A stretch of DNA of 64,000 nucleotides. Source: Ilyonectria destructans. Taxonomy: Eukaryota; Ascomycota; Sordariomycetes; Hypocreales; Nectriaceae. This document shows positions 54,460 to 64,000 of this stretch, piece after piece. The notes under the pieces were generated by a model that worked only from the letters and a program-made list of their open reading frames with translations, made no database searches and was not told the DNA's origin. Position 1 is the stretch's first letter; each line of letters begins with the position of its first letter. The stretch lies in NCBI GenBank assembly GCA_020740775.1, contig JAHEWK010000020.1, positions 124,001 to 188,000 on the forward strand. The letters are read 5' to 3'. Made by a program: the position numbers and the translations under genes.

Positions 54460-55932
54460 ATGACGAAATGCGAAGATCATCCACTCGATGTTGATAGTAC
54501 GTACGAGTAGCCAATGCCGCGATTTCATCCTAATAACCCTCCCCAGTCGTTGAAGAACCCCTAGATATCGGAATCAAGGTCCATGGTGTCTTGATCTGCC
54601 TGGCCGCTTTCGCGTGCACTGTGGCATGTCTGGTTTCGGCCTATTTGATATACAAGCACGCACAAAACTTTACAAAACCTTCACAGCAGAGACAGTGGGT
54701 TCTTGCCCCTCGAGTGTTTACGCGGCCGATGCTAACGGACCATGTCACGTTTAGAGTCATTCGAATCCTTCTTATGGTGCCCGTGTACTCGATTGCCTGC
54801 GTTTTCAGCATCATATTCTACCGCCAACATGTATACATCGCTGCCATCTATGAGTTCTACGAATCTCTTGTCATTGCCGCCTTCTTTCTTCTCCTCTGCC
54901 AACTTCTCCACATGGACTTGGCTACGTTACAGATAGACTTTGCTGGAATCCAGCCTAAGCCGTGGATCTACCCTATTCGCTTTGTTGTCTTTTGTTTCGG
55001 CAACAGAGGTGGGTGGACTTTGGATGGCTTGAAATGGTTCAATGTAAGTTTTCCCTTGTGCTATCATCTTCCGGGCATCTATTGAGTGATTACTTTTCAG
55101 ATCATTTGTGTTGGTGTCCTACAATTCTGCGTTGTCAAATTTCTTGGAGCACTTATCAAATGCATCACCGAGGCTGCAGACGTATACTGCAAAGAGTCAA
55201 ACAGCGCCTCTCATGCTAAAGTTTGGGTAAGAGCTTCGTCTGACTTTATAACGGTTGGAATACACTGAACTTCATAGGTAATGATTATTGAGATTATATC
55301 ATTGGTTTCAGCAATGATGTGTCTCTTGCAATTCTACAAGGAAATACGCTATCGAATAGCTGAACATCGACCTGTGCTGAAGTTTTTGGCTATCAAGATA
55401 GTTATCATGGTCTTCTATATCCAATCGGTATGGCTGAGAACTTTCCACTGGAATTGCGTGCCACCACCATTGAACGGAAACGGGAACTTACGATCATTTG
55501 CAGTTCATTTTCAGTTTTATTACCAAGCCGGGAGGGCCTGTCAAGCCCAGCGCACATGTCTCTTACCCATCCTGGGCTGTCGGTATCCCCAATACGCTTC
55601 TGTGCATCGAGATGGCATTCGCCTCCATTTTCCATCTCTATGCCTTCCCATATCAGCCATACCAAGAGGTTCAGGTCCGAAGCAATGCGAGACTTGGGGT
55701 ACAGGAAGGAACCGGCCAGTTTCAAGGCGGATGCCAAGAGCTGGACGATGTCACCGACTCTCAATACGACTCCACCTGGTCTCAAGGAACTAAGCGGTCA
55801 GCCAAGTCCCAGAAGTCGGCCTTGGGGGCTGTGTTGGAAGCTTTAGCGTTCAAAGACATTCTGCAGGGCATTGTCAAAGCTACAAAGTGGTTATTTATCT
55901 TGCGGAGGCGGCAGCGTAGACTGCAATCTTGA
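54460..55932 (+). CDS. OSTalpha/TMEM184-type (DUF300) seven-helix membrane protein
   Basis: Six exons (54460-54496, 54547-54694, 54755-55043, 55101-55226, 55278-55427, 55504-55932) join in frame to 392 residues starting MTKCEDHPLDVDIVEEPLDI. Family marks are RQVIRILLMVPVYSIACVFS, YEFYESLVIAAFFLLLCQLL, an intracellular loop, then WAVGIPNTLLCIEMAFASIF and FHLYAFPYQPY in the last helix. Introns have GT-AG borders and CTAAC-like branch points (e.g. GCTAAC before 54755). Members are organic solute or lipid-linked membrane proteins of the endomembrane system and plasma membrane, and the fungal role is unclear. The gene is intact and single-copy looking. Confidence 0.88.
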
Positions 55933-56745
55933 GCTCAGCGGATCTCTCTGCTCTACAGTCGTGGTTGCGAGACGGCACAAAGCCAATGATAGTCACCATT
56001 GGGCACCATTGTTCTGGCAAGTGATGCTAGTACTCGTCAAAGCCGGACAGGTCTCCTGATAGTCTAGGAAGGTCAGCCAGAGCAAGGTCGGGTCCTTTCC
56101 AATAAAACACAAACTGCTTGCTTCATCCATTCTCGATTCTGCTGAAGAAGAAGGGCCTGAGCCGAGGTACCAGATTGCTGAAACTATAACAGCATCTTTG
56201 AGCTGACAGCAGTGATGCGACTCAAGTGAAAAGCCAAGGAGACCATTTTGCTTCGGGAAACGTGGCCACAGTGGGTTCTCCCTACGAAGGAATACTGGTA
56301 ATTATCGTTCCGTGGCCTCACAGCGCCGGTCCTCAACGACATCAATAACTACTAAAACACCCTTGTGTCGTTGGTGTGAACCATGGTTGCACACAACTTC
56401 TTCGATCCCAATCTCGCAATCTACTTTGACAGTGGTAAGTTTGAGCGTGTCAACATCAATGGCATAGCTGGTAACTATGGCAGAAACTATAATAACTATC
56501 AACTGTCATCTCCAATTCCTGTTCTCCATCTTCATTGATAAGTACACGTCCATAAGAGACCACCGACTCGGTGGTCTCTCATGCAGACATCCCAACAATC
56601 AGTACTGTTTGATAAGGCCTATACTGACACTGATTGATTGATTACCATGCTACTGATACTGGTTGATTAGCTTATCAGTAAATGCCAAGACATGACGTAA
56701 TTGTGCTTTCAGCCCGAATGTGTCACCGCCCCCATGATTCTCAGC
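55933..56745. other. Intergenic region with a perfect hairpin
   Basis: AGAGACCACCGA-C-TCGGTGGTCTCT at 56555-56579 is a perfect 12-bp stem. It is possibly a terminator-like or transposon-derived palindrome. The surrounding DNA, including an open minus frame at 56302-56502, is unrecognised. Confidence 0.4.
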
Positions 56746-57060
56746 CTAATTGTCATCATCGCTAAGTACATGCACCTCGCGAATAAGGTCGTTCTTGTTC
56801 CAACTGCCAAGACACTTTGTCATCTCAATAGTCTCTGCCCCGAGGCGTGCACGATCAAACGAAATAGTACGCCGAGCACCTGAGAAGACACGTTCGGCCT
56901 TGTCCGACATAGGCGCAATCGAAAGTACGTTAATAGCCATCTTATGCAGCCGCGGGTATTCCATCCGTTGCTCCTCTCTGGTCCACCATGCAAGGGGACT
57001 GACTGCGATCTTGCATGGAGAACCGTGAATAAACTTCTTGTCAGGTGCCGGAATGCAAGG
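56746..57060 (-). pseudogene. hAT transposase C-terminal relic
   Basis: The minus strand reads SPLAWWTREEQRMEYPRLHK, MAINVLSIAPMSDKAERVFS and GARRTISFDRARLGAETIEM, the hAT dimerisation domain, ending at SDDDN. It is the same domain as in the 10-12.3-kb element (RTFSGARRTYSWDRLR) but not the same copy. No other part remains. Confidence 0.82.
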
Positions 57061-57461
57061 GAAATCCACAGAATGCAAACGCCGGATCCGGGGTTCCCTG
57101 ATCGCCGGATTCCGCCTAGCCGGTATTTGGCATTCCAGGAATCGGCGACCTCGCAGCTACTCCGCCGACGAGGCTCGGCGTGACGGCAATTAGATTACCG
57201 ATGAAGAAGCATAAATAGCTATCTTGCACCCGCAGACATGAGGGAGGTCAGAGATCAATAAGTCAAATGCCCTAGTAATGGACCAACCCACCTTTGGACC
57301 ACCCCCACTTACATAGTCAATTGAGCCACCCACTAACTTTAAATGCAAATAAAACAACAACCAAATTTTCCAATTAGTCTATTTAAAGACTTTTCTAATA
57401 GAGAAATAACTGAGATTTCAAAAATCAATAAATCAGCCAGTAGAAATTTAAGTAGAATTAG

Positions 57462-59186
57462 CTATTCTGAATATTCTGACTCTAAAGGTTCTACCCGCTG
57501 TCTCGTAGCTCTAACATTCTGAATAGAAATAAAAAGCTTATTTGGATCCTTTTCAACTGCAGCTCTTTTCCTCTTCTTTGATTGGGCTAATTGTTGCTTT
57601 CGAGCCCTATTTTCCTCTTCCAATTGCAGTACTTTCATCCCTAGAGTATCCAGGCCCTTGCCTATAGTCCGAAACAGCCGTCTTGTGGTTGGGCTATTAT
57701 AGCTAGGTCGACCTTGTGACCGCACCAATGACTGTACATCCCTTGAATGACTAGGGGTTGTAAATAGGTTATTTTCCGACCTCTGGTTCAGTCTTGGAGG
57801 CGAGGGATCAGCTGATTGGACTGTAATAGTCTGATTGGGGTCATCAATAATGAACCGACTACCCAATGCCTTATTTCGGTCCATTGGCCACAATCCTGAC
57901 CCTTTCCATCCAGCCTTTGCATTGGCTTCCGTCAGGGCGGTATTTCTGGCCTCAAAATAGCACTTTAGGAAGGTCTCTTTCCTTGTTGGGCTGGTATCAA
58001 CAAGGGGATTGGCTAGGGTTAATGCAGCCCGATATGCAGCCTTCAAAGGCCCAAAGACTGATATATCAAGAGGCTGAAGAACGTGGCTTGTGTGTGGAGG
58101 TAAATAGATCAATTGGATCCGATTGGTCACACAGAGACGCATGAAATCCGGTGTTGCGTGTGATCCATGGCCATCTAATATCAGAAGTCGCTTCTCATTG
58201 GGCTTTTCTGTCTTCGATCCCGGAATAAAGATCTCTTTTAGCCACTCAAGGCCAATTGCATCATTAGTCCAGCCTTTATCAGAGGATATAAAGTTCCAAT
58301 TGGTTAGAAAGTCCATATCCTCTGGAAACCACTGCTGTTGGGTTTTTTTTCCTTTGAAGATAACCAATGGATTAAGGTGTTTTCCAGTTGCAGAAATAGC
58401 TTCAAGAATGCTAGTCCAATTCAAGCTGCCCGGGTGCTTTTTAATCGTTGATTGTAGCTCTGATTGGCCAAGCACAAGCCCATTAGTCCCGATTCCTTGG
58501 AAGATCCCAGTTTCGTCCCAATTCCAACGGTTGCGCGGAGGTATGTGACTGACGCCTGGTTGGCTCATGATATCAAAGAACTGGCCAATAGCGTACGGAT
58601 TGGCGCCATTTATCCTTCTTGAGTCAATTCCCTTTGCTCTGAGTGTTTTTATTCGTGGATTGCGGTGTAAAAACCCGGAAATCCAGCGCTTTCCAAGTGG
58701 CCGGTTATCTTTTGCAGCGCCCAAAATGGAAATAACCAACTTCCGGATCTGGGCATGAGTCATAGCCATACCCAGCTTGTCTTGGAAGATAAGCCAGTCA
58801 CAGAGCTGCTTTTCCTGATGTATAGAAAACCGTTGCTGCCATTGGTAAGCTTCATGACGAGTCTCTGTGCCGTTAATCCGATGGCGTAGGGTTCCATAGG
58901 GAAGGTTATGATGATTGGTGTCACGGGCCAGGGCCCATATCCTTGCGGCTGCGCCGCAAGACGTACTTGGCTCGTGCGCGCCAGGGATGAGAAATCGTTC
59001 CACAGCTCAGGGGCACTTAGGAACTTCTTTCTTTCTTCTTCATCTTTGATGTAAATAGCATCCTGGACTAGATAGCTGGAATCCAGCTACTAGAGGCCGT
59101 TCACAATTGGCTGCTTTTCGCATTGAGACGCCTTCAGCAACCTCTTGAATAGCCAATTGAAGGTCATTTTCAGTATAATTCGGCAT
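57462..59186 (-). pseudogene. Pogo/DDE_1 transposase disrupted by LTR insertion after codon 27
   Basis: The original start at 59186 gives MPNYTENDLQLAIQEVAEGV and the psq HTH up to SMRKAAN. Here the LTR lies within the gene. After it the frame resumes as HHNLPYGTLRHRINGTETRH and is open to 57462. The core carries RNRWNWDETGIFQGIG (first Asp), KRLLILDGHGSHATPDFMRL (second Asp) and LPPHTSHVLQPLDISVFGPL (third Asp). The tail has a Lys-rich coiled coil (LQLEEENRARKQQLAQSKKR). Apart from the insertion there is no lesion. A new in-frame ATG within the LTR (59003, MERFLIPGAHEPSTSC) creates a chimeric 513-codon ORF lacking the first HTH part. Confidence 0.9.
58919..59105. repeat. Solo LTR, 187 bp, 5-bp target duplication ATTGG
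   Basis: On the minus strand it begins TGTGAACGGCC and ends GGCCCGTGACA (TG...CA). It is flanked on both sides by ATTGG (58914-58918 and 59106-59110). These are the marks of an LTR retrotransposon insertion reduced to one LTR. Only a couple of bases differ from the copy at 53430-53615, so this family moved recently. Confidence 0.9.
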
Positions 59187-59410
59187 GTTGAAGAGCCCTG
59201 ATAGGTCGGATTGTTCAAAAAATTGATGTAGATGGAAGAAACGCGTGTGGCGTGAGACGCGTTGTGGTCAACGCGAGTTAAAGTGGGCCGGTCCAAAGGT
59301 GGGTTGGTCCATTACTAGGGCACCTAACTTACAGTCACAACCCCATCACTACCTCCTAGCTGCTATCTAGTAGCGTGTCTGCCCTCTTCACTCCTTATTG
59401 TGTATTCTAG

Positions 59411-60869
59411 TCCTGACAGAATCGAAGATGAAGGAGTGCGACAACAGCGGAAAGCGGTGCCCATGCCGGGCCTGACCCTGGAAGAAATCGAGGAAAAAGT
59501 CATGGCAGCTAAACCGTGGAAAGCACCCGGCGGAAATGGCCTCCCGGCGATGGTTTGGAGACGACTCTGGCCGGTGGTAAAGTACCGGGTGTTAGCTCTC
59601 TTCGATGCGTCGCTCAGAGACGGCATAGTGCCTCACCAATGGAGAAGTGCGAAAATCATCCCACTGAAGAAGCCGGACAAGGGAGACTACACGGTAGCGA
59701 AGGCGTGGCGACCGATATCGCTTTTGTCAACCCTTGGTAGAATAATGGAAGCGGTCGTCGCTGAGCGCATCTCCTACGCAGTAGAGACTTACGGGCTCCT
59801 ACCCGCAAACCACTTCGGAGCGAGGAAGCGACGGTCGGCCGAGCAAGCGCTCCTGCTTCTGCAGGAACAAATTTACAAGGCATGGAGAGCTCGCAAAGTG
59901 CTCAGCCTGATCAGTTTCGATGTCAAAGGCGCCTACAACGGAGTGTGCAAAGAGCGACTACTCGAGAGGATGAAGGCGAGAGGGATACCAGACAGACTGG
60001 TCAGGTGGATGGACGCCTTCTGCTCCGGGCGAATAGCCTCGGTGGTGGTGAACGGGCACACATCTGAGCAGCGGGAGCTACCCCAAGCAGGTCTCCCTCG
60101 GGGATCGCCTCTGTCACCGGTCTCGTTCCTCTTCTTCAACGCAGATTTGGTGCAGAGAAGGATTAAGGCGGAAGGTGGCTCAATTGCATTCGTGGACGAC
60201 TACTCGGCCTGGGTGACCGGCCCGACTGTGGAGGCGAACCGGGCAGGTATTCAGTCGATCATTAACGAAGCGCTCGAGTGGGAGAGACGCAGTGGCGCAA
60301 CGTTTGAAGCGGACAAGACGACAGTCATCAACTTCACGCGAGTCACCGCGCGCAACAGTGACATGCCATTTTTGATCAAAGGGAACGAGGTCAAACCAAA
60401 AAACAGCGCGAAAATTCTAGGAGTGGTTATGGACGCGGGCCTGCGGTACCAGGAGCACATGGCTAGAGCCGCCGCCAAGGGGCTCACCGCCGCCATGTGT
60501 CTGAGAAGGTTGAAAATGATGTCAACGAGGGTGGCGAGACAGTTGTTCGTAGCGACAGTCGCGCCGGCAATGGATTATGCCTCCAATGTCTGGATGCACG
60601 CTCGCCGTGCAAGAGAAGCTGCCTGGCTGAACAAAGCGCAGTTGGTGGGGGCGCAGACAATTACAGGAGCGTTCCGTACTGTCGCAACGGCGGTGGCCGA
60701 GGCCGAAGCCAGTGTCCAGACGGTAGAGGAACGACACAGACAAGCCGCAACAAGATTCTGCATCAACCTCAAGATGGGTCACATGACGGACGACGAGCTT
60801 CAAGGGTGGGCAACAGCGTGGCTTGAGAATGTGGTAGAGCGCCACCAAGAAGAAAGCGGTTGGGAATAG
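59411..60869 (+). pseudogene. LINE ORF2 fragment (reverse transcriptase), open frame
   Basis: From PDRIEDEGVRQQRKAVPMPG to TRFCINLK at about 60772 this is the same protein as the LINE ORF2 at 16725-20504, without stops. RT motifs are present: LISFDVKGAYNGV, GLPRGSPLSPVSFLFF and AFVDDYSAWVTG. The endonuclease upstream and the RNase H/knuckle downstream are missing. After 60772 the frame continues in unrelated sequence to a stop at 60869. All four Trp codons that are TAG in the other copy and fall in this segment are TGG here. It cannot encode a complete ORF2 protein. Confidence 0.88.
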
Positions 60870-61109
60870 CTATACTATCACGAACGGCAGTACTTAATCA
60901 GGCCAGGGCGTTGGGAATAACTTCACTCTTAACAACTGCTGGCTGCTGACCGCTGACGTAATGGACACATCCACTACGTCCATTCCACTCCACGATAGCT
61001 TCAAATGGATCCACTACACTGGTGGGCTCCGTGGATTGCAACCCTGACCCCATCGAGGCGAACTTCTGTCTTGTTTAGTGCTACTGCCCCCGGACTACAA
61101 GACTTCAGA
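60870..61109. other. Spacer between the LINE and hAT relics
   Basis: No gene is recognised. Confidence 0.35.
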
Positions 61110-62409
61110 AAAAATGGCCCAATGGGGAAGCTTCACAATACGGGAGTTGCACTTCACCGAAGTTCACAGCTTCATGATCTGTTTATTCAGGCCCAGGTCA
61201 GGATTATCAGTTCCCGTTGCAGCTTTCTTGCCTAACTAACCACTCCTCTACAGCTCGAAGCAGCTACACAGGTTGCCAAAGAAAGCAATCTCGATACTGA
61301 AGAACCCATCCCCACTCTCGAGTTTGTCCACAACGTAGTCACACGCTGGCAGTCAGACAGAGCGATGGTAAACCGAGCCTCACTCCTTGGACGTCCGATC
61401 AGTTACTTCTTCTATATAATCGAAGAAAAGTAAAATATAGCAGGTGCTAAAGCTAAAGATCGGCCTCCTGTTCTTGATTGTAAGCTTTCCATCCAGGATT
61501 GGGAGATTATTAAGACTTTCGACCGTATTCTCGAGCCCTTCGAAGTCGTAATGAAACAACTTCAAGGAAGCGGTCAGCCAGACAAACGATCAACTACTGG
61601 CGCCTTCCACGAATACCTTCCTTGTTTCGAACTGCTTTTGGACCACCTTGAGGAAGCAGTTCAAGGACGGGTCCTCAGAGAGAACGCAGACGGCGAAATG
61701 GAGGTGATCAACCTATTCACCGATATAGGAGTTGAGACTCGTCGGCTTATCAAAGTCTTCATCAAACTCTCGTGGCAACGGCTCGACAAATACTACCACC
61801 TCATTACGCCAATTGCGTACGTTGCTGCCGTTGTTTTCCATCCCTGCAGAACAAATGTGGAATGGGCTTCTAACTCGGCGATTAGTGGAATGGACGGAAG
61901 ATTATCAAAACCAGATCAGGGCTCTTTGGGCGGCTAAATATAAGGACAAACCTACCCGATTCAATCAGCCAAGAGTCAATCAGGTAGCCCATCAGTCGTA
62001 TATTCAACGACGGCTGAACAGGAAGATCGGGCCTTATCGGTCAACTATAACTCAGACGCCCGCCACTGTTCTTGATGAGTACGAGAGATATATCGTGGAA
62101 GAGCCTATCGACAGTGCTCAGTTTGAGACTGATCCGATTTCTTGGTGGAAACTCAATGAGTCGAGGTTTCCTGCCCTCTCTGTAATGGCTGTGGATTTCC
62201 TCTCGATCCTCTCGTCCTCGAGTGAATCAGAAAGGACCATCATTAGCGCAGGCATGCAGTCATCATATGTACGAAGCCGCCTGAGTAGGTCTACTATTAG
62301 CCAGCAACAGTGCCTTCGATAGTGGGGAAAGGAGGGTATCTACGAGTCAAGGGTGCCTTTGGATCAGGCTGAGGATGACTTCACTGAGCGCACCATGGAC
62401 ATATCGTAG
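61110..62409 (+). pseudogene. hAT transposase relic
   Basis: The plus strand reads GKLHNTGVALHRSSQLHDLF, then (after a possible intron ending CTACAG at about 61255) LEAATQVAKESNLDTEEPIP and RWQSDRAMVNRASLLGRPIS, a TAA stop near 61432, and then QDWEIIKTFDRILEPFEVVM and GVETRRLIKVFIKLSWQRLD. A frame change falls near 61850. The end is ISWWKLNESRFPALSVMAVD and LSILSSSSESERTIISAG, the dimerisation domain. The N-terminal BED finger and most of the DDE start are missing. Confidence 0.85.
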
Positions 62410-62414
62410 CTAGG

Positions 62415-62535
62415 TATTCTAAACCCTCGTTACATAATCATGATCTTTAACGATTCGATTCAATCGCGACTCGATTGGCGTTAAGCTCCCCGATCGCGAT
62501 TCGATTGAGTGTTCAATCGATTGAGTTGATCTGGG
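62415..62535. repeat. GATTCGATT-rich subterminal repeat array
   Basis: Multiple imperfect copies of CGATTCGATTnAnTCGCGACTCG and TCAATCGATTGA words directly follow the hAT relic. It probably represents the transposon's right subterminal region. Confidence 0.6.
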
Positions 62536-62567
62536 GACCACCCTGCAACGGTTACAATCTGCGCGAA

Positions 62568-63543
62568 ATGTTTATGCTACTAAGGATTCTTGAATCACTC
62601 TGCTTTATACCTGTCCTGAAACGCATCGTCGAGGATCTTTGGTCTGACAAGAACATTGAAATGCAGAAGATATGGCAAACCGTCATCTCCGACTACACAA
62701 GATGTGTCCTCACAGTGCATAGTGACAAGCTGATGGCTGTCGCTGGTCTGGCATCGTCTTTCACAAGCCTAACCGGAATGACATATTTCGAGGGAATCTG
62801 GATTGAATCTGCATGCTTTGGGCTCGCTTGGAAAGCAAATGGGTCTCCGTTCAAGGTCGTTTGTAGACGTGGTAAGAAATCCTAGTTACCTACTTCCACA
62901 GTGATCTAAGTGCTGATTTCTGTCATTCGCAGCGCCTTCTTGGAGCTGGGCATCATCCAACGGTCTCTTGTCATTCTCAATGGATTCGATGACCGCTTTT
63001 CCCTCCCCGAAGGGTAAAACGCAGGCTACTGTTACTACTTCAGCACATGGCATAAAGGTACTTGAACTAAGCGACAGCGTCATCCGTGTCACTTCCTTGG
63101 AGACGGTCCCAGACGCCTTTCATTTCTCCGAGGACGACTTCAGTTCGGGAAGACACATAGAACGTGATTCCGGCTGCAGAAGTCGGACGGAATGTCGGTT
63201 GTGTCGAGACGGTCAATGTACACATCTATACGCTCGGAATAGCTTCGGTCAGATCTGCGGACTGCTTAAGCTTGATCGGCAAGAAAGTCCACCCTCGGAT
63301 TTTGAAGCAATTCTACTTTTTGATGAAGGGGTAGATCAACTTCACTTTTGGCTTTGCGAACGGTTACTAATTATCAGTACACTGATACCATGCTCTCGAA
63401 TTATGTGTTACTCGTCCAGCGAGATCGTGATTTTCCGGGCTGTTTCCGGAGACTTGGAACAGGCATCATATATTCCCGTCATAGCCGCTTCAGAAGCCAA
63501 GTATGCCCGGATGAGATCATACATGGGCAGCACTTCCGACTGA
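62568..63543 (+). pseudogene. C-terminal part of a HET-type (heterokaryon incompatibility) protein
   Basis: Exon 1 (to 62871) carries QTVISDYTRCVLTVHSDKLM and AVAGLASSFTSLTGMTYFEG, then IWIESACFGLAWKANGSPFK. A 61-bp intron (62872-62932, GTAAGA...TTCGCAG) follows. Exon 2 then starts with the hallmark RAPSWSWASSNG. This order (W..S.YTRC.LT..SDK..A..GLA, then Y..G.W, then RAPSWSWAS) is typical downstream of the HET domain in fungal HET proteins. The HET domain itself is absent; the hAT relic ends 160 bp upstream. The remaining frame to 63543 is open. The protein as it stands could not trigger incompatibility. Confidence 0.62.
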
Positions 63544-64000
63544 TATAGGCCGTGGTTAGAAGGGCCCCTTCTTATCTCTTATTCAATGTTTATATATCTA
63601 GTCAAAGGTAATGCAGTGGAATTTGAGGTTGAGGTCAGACAGATCAAAGCAACAGAAGAGGAAAAAAAACTTCGGACTGTCCAAATATACATTCAGCTCT
63701 CTGCATCACATGAGGCGTAACATTCACTGGAGCCTCCTTTTATCGATAGGTACCTCAATAACCTCAGTAAAACAGCAGAGGGTCTGTCGTAAGCCAATAT
63801 CCGTACAGCCAAGGCGTTCTACATGCATTTGCACCAGAGTGGAAGGCTGACTGGTTCTTCATAACTGTATGCTACCCAGGTACATTATCAGGTTGACGTA
63901 GTAAGCCTAGCTGCCTAATTGATCATCTAGTAGAAATGATACCTGATCAACACCTTGAACTTCCCAGTCGTCAAAACAAGAATTGTTTAAATCGACAGAG
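63544..64000 (+). other. Unassigned end of window
   Basis: A plus frame reads NAVEFEVEVRQIKATEEEKK and later PPFIDRYLNNLSKTAEGL with stops between. It is not recognised and may be a decayed gene or transposon. Confidence 0.25.

Larger units (their letters stand above)
57268..59322. mobile_element. Pogo-type DNA transposon interrupted by a solo LTR
   Basis: The ends TGCCCTAGTAATGGACCAAC (57268) and their reverse complement (to 59322) match for 33 bp before diverging. A TA duplication is not visible at either flank. The interior is one minus-strand transposase gene, split by a 187-bp LTR insertion. Confidence 0.8.

Noticed and set aside
57268..59322. TA duplication for the 57.3-kb pogo element
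   Set aside because: The bases next to the inverted repeats are AAA on the left and CCT on the right, so no TA pair is visible. The element is called on its ends and transposase only.
1..64000. A Starship giant transposon
   Set aside because: No tyrosine-recombinase captain (DUF3435-type) gene and no typical Starship edge were seen, although cargo-like genes and transposons are present.

Overview
The window looks like a filamentous ascomycete chromosome (Pezizomycotina, probably Sordariomycetes). Genes have short GT-AG introns of about 45-130 bp with CTAAC/CTNAC-type branch points. There is a PDR-type ABC transporter, a Zn2Cys6 regulator, a LaeA-like methyltransferase relic, a HET-type protein and a PTH11-like fragment. 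Several transposon ORFs are broken mainly by TGG->TAG and CAA/CAG->TAA/TAG changes, the footprint of repeat-induced point mutation (RIP). I saw no rRNA, tRNA or CRISPR. The accessory character is strong: roughly half of the sequence is mobile DNA.

Layout. 0-1 kb: broken LaeA-like methyltransferase. 1.26-6.17 kb: a 4.9-kb unit bounded by 27-bp inverted repeats and a TA duplication, holding a Cys-motif ORF, an integrase-like DDE transposase and a Pif1-type helicase relic. 6.2-9.55 kb: PTH11-like fragment, a small MULE deletion derivative with a 9-bp target duplication, and the 3' part of a sugar-transporter gene. 9.54-12.5 kb: a RIP-damaged hAT element. 12.6-16.6 kb: a MULE with identical 88-bp inverted repeats, an intact transposase and a second convergent ORF. 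16.7-22 kb: a Tad1-like LINE with intact ORF1 and ORF2 broken by six TAG stops. 22.4-24 kb: an acyltransferase. 24.6-26.9 kb: LTR fragment, nested MITE, hAT relic and a repeat. 27.2-28.1 kb: dienelactone hydrolase. 28.2-31.4 kb: gene relics and an intact Tc1/mariner element. 31.6-33 kb: broken acyltransferase. 33.4-39 kb: ABC transporter and a short Zn2Cys6 protein, divergent. 40.4-43.3 kb: a pogo-type element, half RIP-damaged. 43.6-51.4 kb: GST relic, zinc-lacking alcohol-dehydrogenase-like reductase, SDR, secreted dienelactone hydrolase, secreted DUF1254/DUF1214 protein. 52-60.9 kb: repeats, an OSTalpha/TMEM184-type membrane protein, a pogo-type transposase split by a solo LTR, and a LINE fragment. 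61-63.5 kb: hAT relic and a HET-protein C-terminus.

How it fits together. The host genes between 22 and 51 kb (two BAHD-type acyltransferases, two dienelactone hydrolases, MDR, SDR, DUF1254/1214 protein, PDR efflux pump, Zn2Cys6 protein, GST relic) resemble the parts list of a xenobiotic-detoxification or secondary-metabolite locus being taken apart by transposons. No backbone synthase is present, so a biosynthetic product cannot be named. The closest thing to an undescribed system is the TA-bounded 4.9-kb element at the left end. Also notable are the LTR/transposase chimera at 59 kb and the two-gene MULE at 12.6-16.6 kb.
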